A stretch of DNA of 64,000 nucleotides from an uncultured Clostridia bacterium (GTDB taxonomy: Bacteria > Bacillota > Clostridia > Christensenellales > DTU072): assembly GCA_944362765.1 (NCBI GenBank), contig CALVTP010000003.1, positions 19,473 to 83,472 of the forward strand. The letters run 5' to 3'. Shown piece after piece: positions 34,247 to 41,894 of the stretch. Under the pieces are notes generated by a model. The model did no database searches. It was given only the letters and a program-made list of their open reading frames with translations, and was not told the origin of the DNA. Made by a program: the position numbers and the translations under genes. Every line of letters starts with the position of its first letter. Positions within the stretch are counted from its first letter, which is position 1.

Positions 34247-35946
34247 TTACCAATCTTTACGTCAAAAATATAGCTTTGATAAAGGAGCTGGAGCTCGAAC
34301 TCGGCGAGGGGTTGAACGTGCTGACGGGAGAAACGGGCGCCGGGAAATCGATAATCATCGATTCGCTGAATTTCGTTTTGGGAGACCGCGCCGACAGGAG
34401 CCTTATAAGTCACGGCGAAGCTTCCGCCTCCGTCTCCGTTACCTTCTGGGACAAAAAGGGGGCGGCGAAGCAGGTGCTGGAGGAGTACGGTATAGAATCC
34501 GACGATTCTATAACGGTAAGGCGCACCATGCACGAAAACGGACGCGGTGAAGCGCGCGTCAACAACATCCCCGTCACCGTTCAGCAGCTCAGAAAATTGA
34601 TGGCGCGACTGGTGTCCGTGCATTCGCAGCACGAAAGTCAGCGCGCGCTGGACGAAAACAGTCATCTCGAAATTCTGGATAAGTTCCGCGCAAAAGGCTC
34701 TCAGGATCGGCTTTTGTCGGCGTATAAAAACGCCTTTTCGCTCTTTAAATCGGCTTCCGAACGCCTTAGAAGCTTCGGGAACGCCGCGGAGCGCGAAAGA
34801 AGAGCGGAAATGCTGAGGTACGAAATCGAGGAAATCAACGCAGTGGATCCGAAGCCCGGCGAGGAAGAGGAGCTTCTTTCGCGCAGGATGAAGGCAAGAA
34901 ACTCCGAGCGCATAGTCTCCGGGATACAGGCGGCACTGACGCTTCTGGAGGGTTCCGACGAAAGTTTCGGCGCTCTCAGCGCGGTGCGTTATGCGTTGAG
35001 GGAACTCGGCGCAATGGAAAGATTTGCCGATTTTTCGGAGTATTCGGAGCGGCTTGAAAGCGTTTCTACGGAAATCGATGACCTTGCCCGAGCGTTGAGA
35101 GCCGAGGCGGACTCCGTCGATATGGACCCCGAAGAAGCCGAGCAAGTGGATAAACGCCTTGAAGACGTAAGACGCATAAAACGTCGTTACGGCGCGAGCG
35201 AAGAGCTCCCCGCTTACCTTAAAAAAGCTTCAGACGAGCTAAACGAACTGGAAAACGCCGAGGAAACCATCCGTGAACTTATGAAAACGCGGGAAGAAGC
35301 GTTGGAACAGTGCCGCGATCTATCGGCGAAGCTGCACGCCGCAAGAGAGGAGGCGGGAAAAGAATTTGCCGCCAAAATCACCGAAAATCTAAGGGAGCTC
35401 GGCATGAAGAACGCCGAATTCAAAGCCGACGTCGTTTTCTCGGAGTGCGGCGAGAACGGAGCGGGTCTTGCCGAAAACGGTTCCGACACCGTCAGATTTC
35501 TGATTTCTCCGAATCTGGGCGAGCCGCTGAAACCTCTTGCCAAAATCGCGTCGGGCGGCGAGGCGTCACGCTTCATGCTCGGACTGAAAAGAGTTACTGC
35601 GGAGCTTGAAGAAATCGACTCGCTGGTTTTTGACGAAATCGATACCGGGATCTCCGGGAAAATTGCGATGGTCGTTTCCGAAAAGCTCGTCGATATTTCA
35701 CGCTCGAGACAGGTCGTCGCCGTCACCCACCTTGCACAGCTCGGGGCGATGGCAGACATACACTTTCTTATCGAAAAGCACGAAAAGGGTGGCAGGACGT
35801 TCACGGAAATTTCCCGCCTCGACAGGGACGGGGAGCTGAAAGAGCTCGTCAGACTGATGGGCGGAGTGGGTCCCGACAAGCTTTCGACTGAAAACGCAAA
35901 AGAGCTTAAAAAGTGGGCTGATAGCTATAAAAGCAATATAAAATAA
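34243..35946 (+). CDS. recN: DNA repair protein RecN
   Basis: A 567-residue SMC-like ATPase. Walker A is GETGAGKS (29-36), followed by a long coiled coil with a central break (about 150-370), and the C-terminal half has LASGGEASRFMLGLK-like signature (ASGGEASRFML), Walker B VFDEIDTGISG and ATHLAQ-like VTHLAQLG. RecN is recruited early to double-strand breaks and holds DNA ends. It is translationally coupled to argR. Confidence 0.95.
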   Translation: MITNLYVKNIALIKELELELGEGLNVLTGETGAGKSIIIDSLNFVLGDRADRSLISHGEASASVSVTFWDKKGAAKQVLEEYGIESDDSITVRRTMHENGRGEARVNNIPVTVQQLRKLMARLVSVHSQHESQRALDENSHLEILDKFRAKGSQDRLLSAYKNAFSLFKSASERLRSFGNAAERERRAEMLRYEIEEINAVDPKPGEEEELLSRRMKARNSERIVSGIQAALTLLEGSDESFGALSAVRYALRELGAMERFADFSEYSERLESVSTEIDDLARALRAEADSVDMDPEEAEQVDKRLEDVRRIKRRYGASEELPAYLKKASDELNELENAEETIRELMKTREEALEQCRDLSAKLHAAREEAGKEFAAKITENLRELGMKNAEFKADVVFSECGENGAGLAENGSDTVRFLISPNLGEPLKPLAKIASGGEASRFMLGLKRVTAELEEIDSLVFDEIDTGISGKIAMVVSEKLVDISRSRQVVAVTHLAQLGAMADIHFLIEKHEKGGRTFTEISRLDRDGELKELVRLMGGVGPDKLSTENAKELKKWADSYKSNIK

Positions 35947-36002
35947 GCTATTTTATGAATTAAGTATTATATAAATTACCTTATTTTAGAATACTCGACA
36001 CA

Positions 36003-36031
36003 GAATATTACACTGCAAATACCGCAAAATA
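36003..36031 (+). promoter_or_regulatory. Possible forespore (sigma F/G-type) promoter of spoIVB
   Basis: GAATA (36003-36007), 17 bp, CAAAATA (36025-36031; one mismatch to CATNMTA). spoIVB is a known sigma F/G target in B. subtilis. The 104-bp recN-spoIVB spacer shows no terminator. Confidence 0.45.
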
Positions 36032-36050
36032 GCCATTAGAGGTATTTGCC

Positions 36051-37391
36051 ATGTTTGTGTTTAAACGGCACGGCTTGAAGTACGTGCCTATAATTTTGAC
36101 CGTTTTGATTTTCGCGTCTTTAATGACGGGTGCCGTATCGGGTTTCGGTCTCACCAATGGTGTCTTCGTCGGCTATGCCGAAGGATCGGGTGGATGCGAG
36201 CGCGCGTTTGTAAATCATGCCGAAGGGTTCGGGTACAACGAATACGCTTTCGTTAGTCATGCCGAAGGATTAAGGAATGCGGGATGTAATTACACCGGTC
36301 AAGCCGAAGCGTCGGGTGGCGCCGAAAGCGCCTCCTTTGCTCGTTTCGAAGGATTGGGGGACAACGAAAGTACTTTGTTGAACTCCGCTGAGTTTTCGGA
36401 ATATGCGGTCCCGGAGACACTTCGGATTGACGAATCTTTCAAAAGAGGCGTGGACGAAGAAGCCGTCGAGGGCGGTGAAAGCGTATTTTTAGGCGGTATG
36501 CCGATAGGGCTGAATCTTCAATCTTCTTCTCCGGTTTGTAAGGATTTCGTCGTTATTGTCACCAAAGAGGGCACCAGAACGCCCGCCCTTGACGCAGGTA
36601 TCAAAAAGGGGGATATGCTGACGGAGCTGAACGGGCATAAGTTAAACTCCGTTTCCGATATCGGCGAGGCGCTGAAAAACGTATCGGGCGCCGTCTCTTT
36701 TAAAGCACTGCGTGACGGCAAACTCGTCGAGGGGAGCATTCTTCCTGCCCTTGACGCCGCCACCGGCGCCATGAAAATCGGCGTAATCGTCAAAGACGGC
36801 ATCTCGGGAGTGGGGACGGTGACTTTTGTCAAGGAAAACGGCGACGTCTGCACCCTCGGGCACCGCATTTCTGACGGCGACGAAGCCTCAGGATACTTCT
36901 CGACCGGTTCATTTTTCGAGTGCAAAATTTTAGGCGTTCACAAGAGCTCAAAAGGGGAGCCGGGCGCGCTGAAAGGAGCCTTCAATCCTGCCTCGACTCC
37001 TATCGGAAAGATAGATAAAAACACTGATTTTGGCGTTTACGGTAATATATCCGACAAAAATTTCTACTCCGGTCTCAGAAAAATTTTACTTGATTCTTCC
37101 GGAGTGATGCCCGGGAAAGCCACCGTTTTCACAACCCTTTCCGGGACGGAACCTAAGGAGTATGACGTCGAGATAGTCACCGTATCCGGGCAGCGTTCCC
37201 CGGCGATAAAGAGCATGGTCATCCGCGTCACCGACCCCGAACTGAAGGACGTCGCAGGCGGCATCGTGCAGGGGATGTCTGGGTCTCCCGTCGTGCAGAA
37301 CGGAAAGCTTGTCGGAGCCGTCACTCACGTTTTCGTCAACGACCCGATTTTGGGGTACGGTATCTATGCCGAATGGCTGAAAGCGGGCTGA
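36051..37391 (+). CDS. spoIVB: SpoIVB peptidase (intercompartment signalling serine protease)
   Basis: A 446-residue protein: N-terminal membrane anchor (about 11-30), a PDZ domain (about 165-245) and an S55 serine protease domain. The catalytic His is in LGHRISD (His271) and the serine in GMSGSPVVQNGKLVGAVTHVFVN (Ser410). SpoIVB is secreted from the forespore and triggers pro-sigma K processing. Between the anchor and PDZ domain lies an insertion of about 95 residues made of tandem 14-residue repeats, which I do not know from other SpoIVB proteins. The position after recN is the normal Firmicutes one. The start has AGAGG 10 nt upstream. Confidence 0.92.
   Translation: MFVFKRHGLKYVPIILTVLIFASLMTGAVSGFGLTNGVFVGYAEGSGGCERAFVNHAEGFGYNEYAFVSHAEGLRNAGCNYTGQAEASGGAESASFARFEGLGDNESTLLNSAEFSEYAVPETLRIDESFKRGVDEEAVEGGESVFLGGMPIGLNLQSSSPVCKDFVVIVTKEGTRTPALDAGIKKGDMLTELNGHKLNSVSDIGEALKNVSGAVSFKALRDGKLVEGSILPALDAATGAMKIGVIVKDGISGVGTVTFVKENGDVCTLGHRISDGDEASGYFSTGSFFECKILGVHKSSKGEPGALKGAFNPASTPIGKIDKNTDFGVYGNISDKNFYSGLRKILLDSSGVMPGKATVFTTLSGTEPKEYDVEIVTVSGQRSPAIKSMVIRVTDPELKDVAGGIVQGMSGSPVVQNGKLVGAVTHVFVNDPILGYGIYAEWLKAG
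36165..36407 (+). repeat. Tandem 14-residue (42-bp) repeats inside spoIVB
   Basis: Residues 39-119 consist of about six degenerate copies: FVGYAEGSGGCERA, FVNHAEGFGYNEYA, FVSHAEGLRNAGCN, YTGQAEASGGAESA, SFARFEGLGDNEST and LLNSAEFSEYA. A seventh, weaker copy may precede them (residues 25-38). The shared core is A-E-G at positions 5-7 of each unit. DNA identity is low, so the array is old or under protein-level selection. Confidence 0.8.
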
Positions 37392-37398
37392 GAAAATT

Positions 37399-37428
37399 GG
37401 CATATTTTGCCGGGAAAGCGCATATTTT
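37399..37428 (+). promoter_or_regulatory. Sigma-E promoter of the spoIIM-like gene
   Basis: GGCATATT (37399-37406; exact match to GKMATATT), 14 bp, CATATTTT (37421-37428; 6 of 8 to CATACAHT). The downstream ATG is five bases after the -10. spoIIM is a sigma-E gene in B. subtilis. Confidence 0.6.
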
Positions 37429-37433
37429 TAGGT

Positions 37434-38048
37434 ATGTTAGCGAAACTCGGCTGTTACATAAAAGAGTTAATTTCCGACATAAAAAAGGAAGTTTCGGAAA
37501 ACAAATATCACTTTTATCTTATTGTCGGTTCATTTGCGCTGGGGCTTTTGGCGGCTTTGGCGTTCGATTATTCCTCCGTCACCACCACCAACAATTTCGT
37601 CTTCGTCATGATCGAAGGAGCGACCTCGCCCATACCGGAGTTTTTACGGCTGACGCTGACGCTTGCGACGGTTTACGGCGTACTGTTTTTCGCTACAGCC
37701 ACGATTTATACTTATTATGCCGCCGTCTATATCGGACCGGGAATTGCTTCTTATATCGTATTCAGGCGGGCGTTCGGAGCCGTTGCCGTTCAGGCGACCT
37801 CAGGACTTATATACACGATTTTGTTTGTTTTGCCGCTTTCGGCGTTCACTTTGGTAGCTTTTTCGGTACTTTCTGCCGAAATCAAGCCGATAGTGCTCTC
37901 TTCCGGGCGCGGAAAGAGTCGTCTTCCGGTAAAATGCAACGCCGCCGCACTTTGGGCAAAATTCAAGCCGGTTCTGATTTTAAACGCTGCAATAATATTT
38001 GCTTTTTGGTTGATTTTTTATTTGATACTGCTCTTTTTTGTTAAATAA
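37434..38048 (+). CDS. Polytopic membrane protein, probably stage II sporulation protein M-like
   Basis: A 204-residue protein with about five membrane helices (near 27-45, 75-97, 100-118, 120-145 and 180-203). Length, helix number and a predicted sigma-E promoter fit SpoIIM, a component of the DMP engulfment machinery, and the gene follows spoIVB. The sequence match to SpoIIM is weak by eye, so the family call is tentative. The TTG at 37407 lies inside the promoter, so ATG 37434 is taken as start. Confidence 0.5.
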   Translation: MLAKLGCYIKELISDIKKEVSENKYHFYLIVGSFALGLLAALAFDYSSVTTTNNFVFVMIEGATSPIPEFLRLTLTLATVYGVLFFATATIYTYYAAVYIGPGIASYIVFRRAFGAVAVQATSGLIYTILFVLPLSAFTLVAFSVLSAEIKPIVLSSGRGKSRLPVKCNAAALWAKFKPVLILNAAIIFAFWLIFYLILLFFVK

Positions 38049-38079
38049 CTTCAAAAAAATCTTTCGGCGTTCACTCTTT

Positions 38080-38108
38080 GCATAAAACGGAGATTTTTCG
38101 AGAAACTA
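38080..38108 (+). promoter_or_regulatory. Possible forespore (sigma F/G-type) promoter of the dacF-like gene
   Basis: GCATA (38080-38084), 17 bp, GAAACTA (38102-38108; 5 of 7 to CATNMTA). The overlapping CGAGAAACTA also resembles the sigma-F -10. dacF is sigma-F dependent in B. subtilis. Confidence 0.3.
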
Positions 38109-38126
38109 CTTGCGAGGTGAAATGCT

Positions 38127-39338
38127 ATGACAAAAACGAGAATGCTTTCCGTTTTCGGAAAAATTGCATTGATTATTGCGATGTTTGCGGTGCTTTTTGC
38201 AGGTTTTTCTATTTTTTCGTCGGGCGGAATCGCCAGCGCAAAAGGAGAGAAATCGCTTGGCGAATATACTTCGCGCGCCGCTTATCTTATCGATTACGAC
38301 TCCGGAGAAGTGCTGTTTGAACGCAATGCCGACAGTCGCTACCCGATTGCAAGTATGGTTAAAATCATGACTCTGTCATTGGTTTTTGATGAAATTCAGA
38401 AGGGAAATCTTACTGTCGATAAGGTGGTGACGGTCAGTGAAGAGGCGGCTTCGATGGGCGGTTCCCAGATGTTTCTGGACGCCGGCAGCAACTACAAAAT
38501 CGGCGATCTGATAAAGGGCGTCGTCGTGGCTTCGGCAAACGACGCATCGGTGGCTCTCGCCGAGGAAGTAGCCGGTTCAAAAGAGGCTTTTGTGGAGCTG
38601 ATGAACGAAAAGGCGGCGGAAGCGGGGCTTGAAAACACCCGTTTTATAAACGTCACGGGGCTTCCCGGCGAAGGTCAGTATTCTTCTGCAAAGGATGTCA
38701 CAAAAATGCTCTCTTATCTCATAAAACATCCCGTTTATTTTGATTATTCGACGATTTATATGGAAAACTTCACTCATCCGAGCGGCAGGATTTCCGAACT
38801 TGTCAACACCAATAAGCTGGTCAGGTTCTATAAGGGATGTGACGGCGGCAAGACGGGCTTCACTTCCGACGCCATGTATTGTCTTTCGGCTACCGCAAAG
38901 CGCGGCGACATGCGTGTCATCGCGACGGTTCTCGGAGCCGAGAGCTCTGCCGTCAGGAACAAGGAAGTTTCCTCGCTTTTCAACTATGCTTTCGGCAATT
39001 ATAACTCGGTTTGCTACCTGAAAAAAGGGGAACCCGTCACTTTGGAACTCAATATAAAGGGGGCGAAGGATAAGTTGTTCGAAGTGGGAGCAGAAAAGAC
39101 GCTCGCGGTGCTTGAAAAGAGAGGCGAAAAGGGACAGTATACTTTGGAATACTCCGTTGACCAAAATCTCGCGGCTCCGCTGAAAGCGGGCGACAAAGTG
39201 GGTACGGTCAGATTGGTGTCTGTCCGCACGAAGGACGTCCGATGCCAAGCCGCACTCATATTGCTTTCCGACGCAGACAAAATGAGCTACGGAGATTCGC
39301 TGGATAAAATTTTCGACGACTGGTTCATGGGAATATAA
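38127..39338 (+). CDS. dacF: D-alanyl-D-alanine carboxypeptidase, DacF-like (PBP5 family, S11)
   Basis: A 403-residue low-molecular-weight penicillin-binding protein with an N-terminal signal/anchor (about 10-32). The motifs are SMVK (catalytic Ser76), SAN (in VVASANDASV) and KTG (in GCDGGKTGFTSDA), followed by a C-terminal beta domain and an amphipathic end. It trims the terminal D-Ala of stem peptides outside the membrane. The position after spoIIM/spoIVB and a forespore-type promoter suggest DacF, which acts in spore cortex formation. The start follows GAGGTG. Confidence 0.88.
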   Translation: MTKTRMLSVFGKIALIIAMFAVLFAGFSIFSSGGIASAKGEKSLGEYTSRAAYLIDYDSGEVLFERNADSRYPIASMVKIMTLSLVFDEIQKGNLTVDKVVTVSEEAASMGGSQMFLDAGSNYKIGDLIKGVVVASANDASVALAEEVAGSKEAFVELMNEKAAEAGLENTRFINVTGLPGEGQYSSAKDVTKMLSYLIKHPVYFDYSTIYMENFTHPSGRISELVNTNKLVRFYKGCDGGKTGFTSDAMYCLSATAKRGDMRVIATVLGAESSAVRNKEVSSLFNYAFGNYNSVCYLKKGEPVTLELNIKGAKDKLFEVGAEKTLAVLEKRGEKGQYTLEYSVDQNLAAPLKAGDKVGTVRLVSVRTKDVRCQAALILLSDADKMSYGDSLDKIFDDWFMGI

Positions 39339-39353
39339 ATAGAGAAAATTACA

Positions 39354-39382
39354 AAAGACCGCGGCTCGGACCGCGGTTTTTT
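39354..39382 (+). terminator. Intrinsic terminator after the dacF-like gene
   Basis: ACCGCGG (39358-39364) pairs with CCGCGGT (39371-39377) around a 6-nt loop and runs into six T residues. Confidence 0.88.
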
Positions 39383-39516
39383 CGTACGTAAGGTGCTGCA
39401 AAAGTGGGATATTCACCCGAAACTTTCTTTTTACCCGATATTTTCAGCCCGGCGCTTCGCCGCTCTCTGAGCGAACAAAAGCGCGAATAAAAATAAGTAA
39501 AATCACGGACACGCTA

Positions 39517-39545
39517 TTGACGGGCATATTAATTATATATATAAT
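39517..39545 (+). promoter_or_regulatory. Sigma-A promoter of the M50 protease-scpAB operon
   Basis: TTGACG (39517-39522), 17 bp, TATAAT (39540-39545). An in-frame ATG at 39550 is four bases beyond the -10. Confidence 0.78.
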
Positions 39546-39600
39546 AAAAATGCAGATTGAGTTCTGCGTGTTGCGGCAACATATGTTTATTTACCAGGTT

Positions 39601-40311
39601 ATGATGATCGACGGCGATTTCGTCGTCAAGATAGTTTTGATATTGGCATTCGTGCTTGCGGCGATGACAGCCATCGTGGTGCACGAATTTTCTCATGCCT
39701 TTGTTGCGAAACTGAACGGAGACTATACCGCCAAGCTTGCCGGCAGAATGACGTTGAATCCCGTCAAACATTTTGATCCGATAGGGCTTCTGATGATGCT
39801 TTTGGTAGGGTTCGGCTGGGCAAAGCCCGTTCCGATAAATTCCGATAATTTCACAAGGTACAGACGGGGAATGCTTACCGTTTCCGCCGCGGGAGTGACG
39901 GCGAACCTTCTGATGGCGGGAGCGGGGCTTCTTTTGCTGTTCCTGCTGATGCCGATGCTCTATGTTGCATTCGCGGGCAGCGCCTTCGTCGTCTATATTC
40001 AATACTTCGTCCGCTATTTTCTGGAGTTTTCGGTGGTGTTCGACTTTATGCTGGCGCTTTTCAATCTGCTGCCTGTCTATCCGCTGGACGGATACAATAT
40101 TGTCGCCACTCTTTTTCCGAAAGCCACCGGTTACCGCAATTTCATGGTGCGCTACGGCACCTGGATATTGCTCGGATATATCGTTTTGTCGAACGTTTTC
40201 GACGCGTTGGGGCTGTGGTATCTCGACATCTTCGGAATGTTCAATTCGGTGATCTACGATCTGATGGGACTGGTTGAGCGGGCGTCCCTGGCCATCTTTT
40301 TGCAGGTGTAA
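39601..40311 (+). CDS. Site-2 protease family (M50B) membrane metalloprotease
   Basis: A polytopic protease with zinc motif HEFSH (28-32 from the chosen start), the KLAGRMTLNPVKHFDPIG segment, FGWAKPVPIN, and the third zinc ligand in NLLPVYPLDGYNI. This small subtype lies next to scpA in many Clostridia, and its substrate is unknown. The start is ambiguous. ATG 39601/39604 fits the family length but has only a weak AGG. ATG 39550 lies four bases after a perfect -10 and would give 17 more residues from a leaderless mRNA. The gene is followed directly by scpA. Confidence 0.85.
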   Translation: MMIDGDFVVKIVLILAFVLAAMTAIVVHEFSHAFVAKLNGDYTAKLAGRMTLNPVKHFDPIGLLMMLLVGFGWAKPVPINSDNFTRYRRGMLTVSAAGVTANLLMAGAGLLLLFLLMPMLYVAFAGSAFVVYIQYFVRYFLEFSVVFDFMLALFNLLPVYPLDGYNIVATLFPKATGYRNFMVRYGTWILLGYIVLSNVFDALGLWYLDIFGMFNSVIYDLMGLVERASLAIFLQV

Positions 40312-40312
40312 A

Positions 40313-41176
40313 ATGAGCGAATACACAGATACTTTACCAATCGAAGACGACCTTCCCGAACTCCCCGCCGAGAACGAGGAGAATTCGCAGCTGTCCTCTT
40401 TGAGCTATCACCTGTATGACGAGGACGTCGCGCTGGACGTACTCCTCGACATGTGCAAAAAAGAGAGGGTGGATATAAAGGACATTTTTGTCTCGAAAAT
40501 CACCGACCAATATTTAAGCTACGTCTCTTCCCTCGCCGCCGAAGACAAAGATTACGACGAGATATGCGGGTTTCTGGTGCTGGCGGCGACGCTTCTCTTA
40601 TTGAAGTCGGGCTCTCTTCTTCCGCGGCCGCCCGTTTTCGAGGACGACTACGAAGAGGATGAATACATAAATCAGGAAATCTTCATTGCGCGCGTCAACG
40701 AATACAAGATGCTCCGCGAAGCTTCCGAAAAGTTGGGGGAGATGGAGCGGCTGAACAGGTTCTACCGCGAGCCGGTGTTTTCGGAAGACGACTACAAACT
40801 CGTAATCAAGAATTTTTCTCTCGACAAGCTGGTGGCTGCGTTCGTGCAGATGCTGGAAAACGCCGAGATCCGCGAAAAAGCCGCTCCCGAAAAGATGATC
40901 CCGAAGGAACGCTTTTCTGTTTCGGACAGGATGATAGCCATCGTGCAATTGCTGAGGGAGAAAGGGAAACTTACGTTGGATGAACTGATTGAGGAAGGGT
41001 ATTCGAAACTTGAAATCATCAACACCTTCCTTGCGGTATTGGAGCTTGTCAAAAAGCAGGTCACCGAGGTCGTGCAGGAAGAAGGCTTCGGCGAAGTTTT
41101 TCTGACGCACAGACCCGATACCGACAACTTTAACTTCGAGGAGGACGCATTCACGGATGCTGACGGATATAATTGA
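40313..41176 (+). CDS. scpA: Segregation and condensation protein A
   Basis: A 287-residue kleisin. After a divergent acidic N-terminus, the core ALDVLLDMCKKERVDIKDIFVSKITDQYL and AATLLLLKSGSLLP is typical, and the C-terminal winged helix spans about 205-280. ScpA bridges the heads of SMC dimers and binds ScpB in chromosome condensation. It starts one base after the M50 gene stop and overlaps scpB by 20 nt, so the three are almost certainly one operon. Confidence 0.92.
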   Translation: MSEYTDTLPIEDDLPELPAENEENSQLSSLSYHLYDEDVALDVLLDMCKKERVDIKDIFVSKITDQYLSYVSSLAAEDKDYDEICGFLVLAATLLLLKSGSLLPRPPVFEDDYEEDEYINQEIFIARVNEYKMLREASEKLGEMERLNRFYREPVFSEDDYKLVIKNFSLDKLVAAFVQMLENAEIREKAAPEKMIPKERFSVSDRMIAIVQLLREKGKLTLDELIEEGYSKLEIINTFLAVLELVKKQVTEVVQEEGFGEVFLTHRPDTDNFNFEEDAFTDADGYN

Positions 41177-41882
41177 GGCGATAATATTCGCTTCCGGAAA
41201 AGGTATCACCAAAAGGGCGCTCGTAAACGGATTGCGGGACTACAACGCAAAGGACATAGAAAAGTCGCTTGCGGAGCTTGAAAAACGCTATTCGGGCGAA
41301 GAGCGCGGCGTAAGACTGATACGCTTCAATGACTCCTATCAGTTCGAAACCAACCCCGCTTACGGCGGTACGCTTTCCGATATATTGATGGAGACGAAGG
41401 AAAGGGAGCTCAGCAAGACCCTCCTTCAGGTGCTTGCGATAATCGCCTACAAGCAGCCCGTTACCAGACTGGAAATCGAGGATCTGAGAGGGGTGGGCTC
41501 CGATTACGTATTGGGGATGCTTTTAAAACTCGGGCTGATTGACGTTGTCGGCAGGAAGGAGACGCTCGGCAGACCGCTCCTCTACGGAACCACCGACGAG
41601 TTCCTGAAAAAGTTCGGGCTCCGCAGCCTTGAGGAGCTCCCCGATTACGACGAATTGATGCATATGATACGCGAGAACTTCGATAAGTACTACAAATCGG
41701 CGTCGCTCTACCGCGAAAGGGAGATAGACGACTCCGAACCCGATATCGGGCTTGTCGACGTAAACGAACATATTGTCCGCCGCGAAACCGAGTCGAAAGA
41801 GGACGACGAGGACTTTTTCGGCGAAGATTCCGACGACGACGCCGGATTTATGTCCGGTGACGACTTCATAGAGATAGAGTAG
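41157..41882 (+). CDS. scpB: Segregation and condensation protein B
   Basis: A 241-residue protein with two winged-helix domains: IEAIIFASGKGITKRAL near the start and TLLQVLAIIAYKQPVTRLEIEDLRGV in the second. It has the acidic C-terminal tail often seen in ScpB. It regulates the SMC-ScpA complex. GAGGAGG lies upstream within scpA. Confidence 0.93.
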   Translation: MLTDIIEAIIFASGKGITKRALVNGLRDYNAKDIEKSLAELEKRYSGEERGVRLIRFNDSYQFETNPAYGGTLSDILMETKERELSKTLLQVLAIIAYKQPVTRLEIEDLRGVGSDYVLGMLLKLGLIDVVGRKETLGRPLLYGTTDEFLKKFGLRSLEELPDYDELMHMIRENFDKYYKSASLYREREIDDSEPDIGLVDVNEHIVRRETESKEDDEDFFGEDSDDDAGFMSGDDFIEIE

Positions 41883-41894
41883 GAAGGTTTTGAC

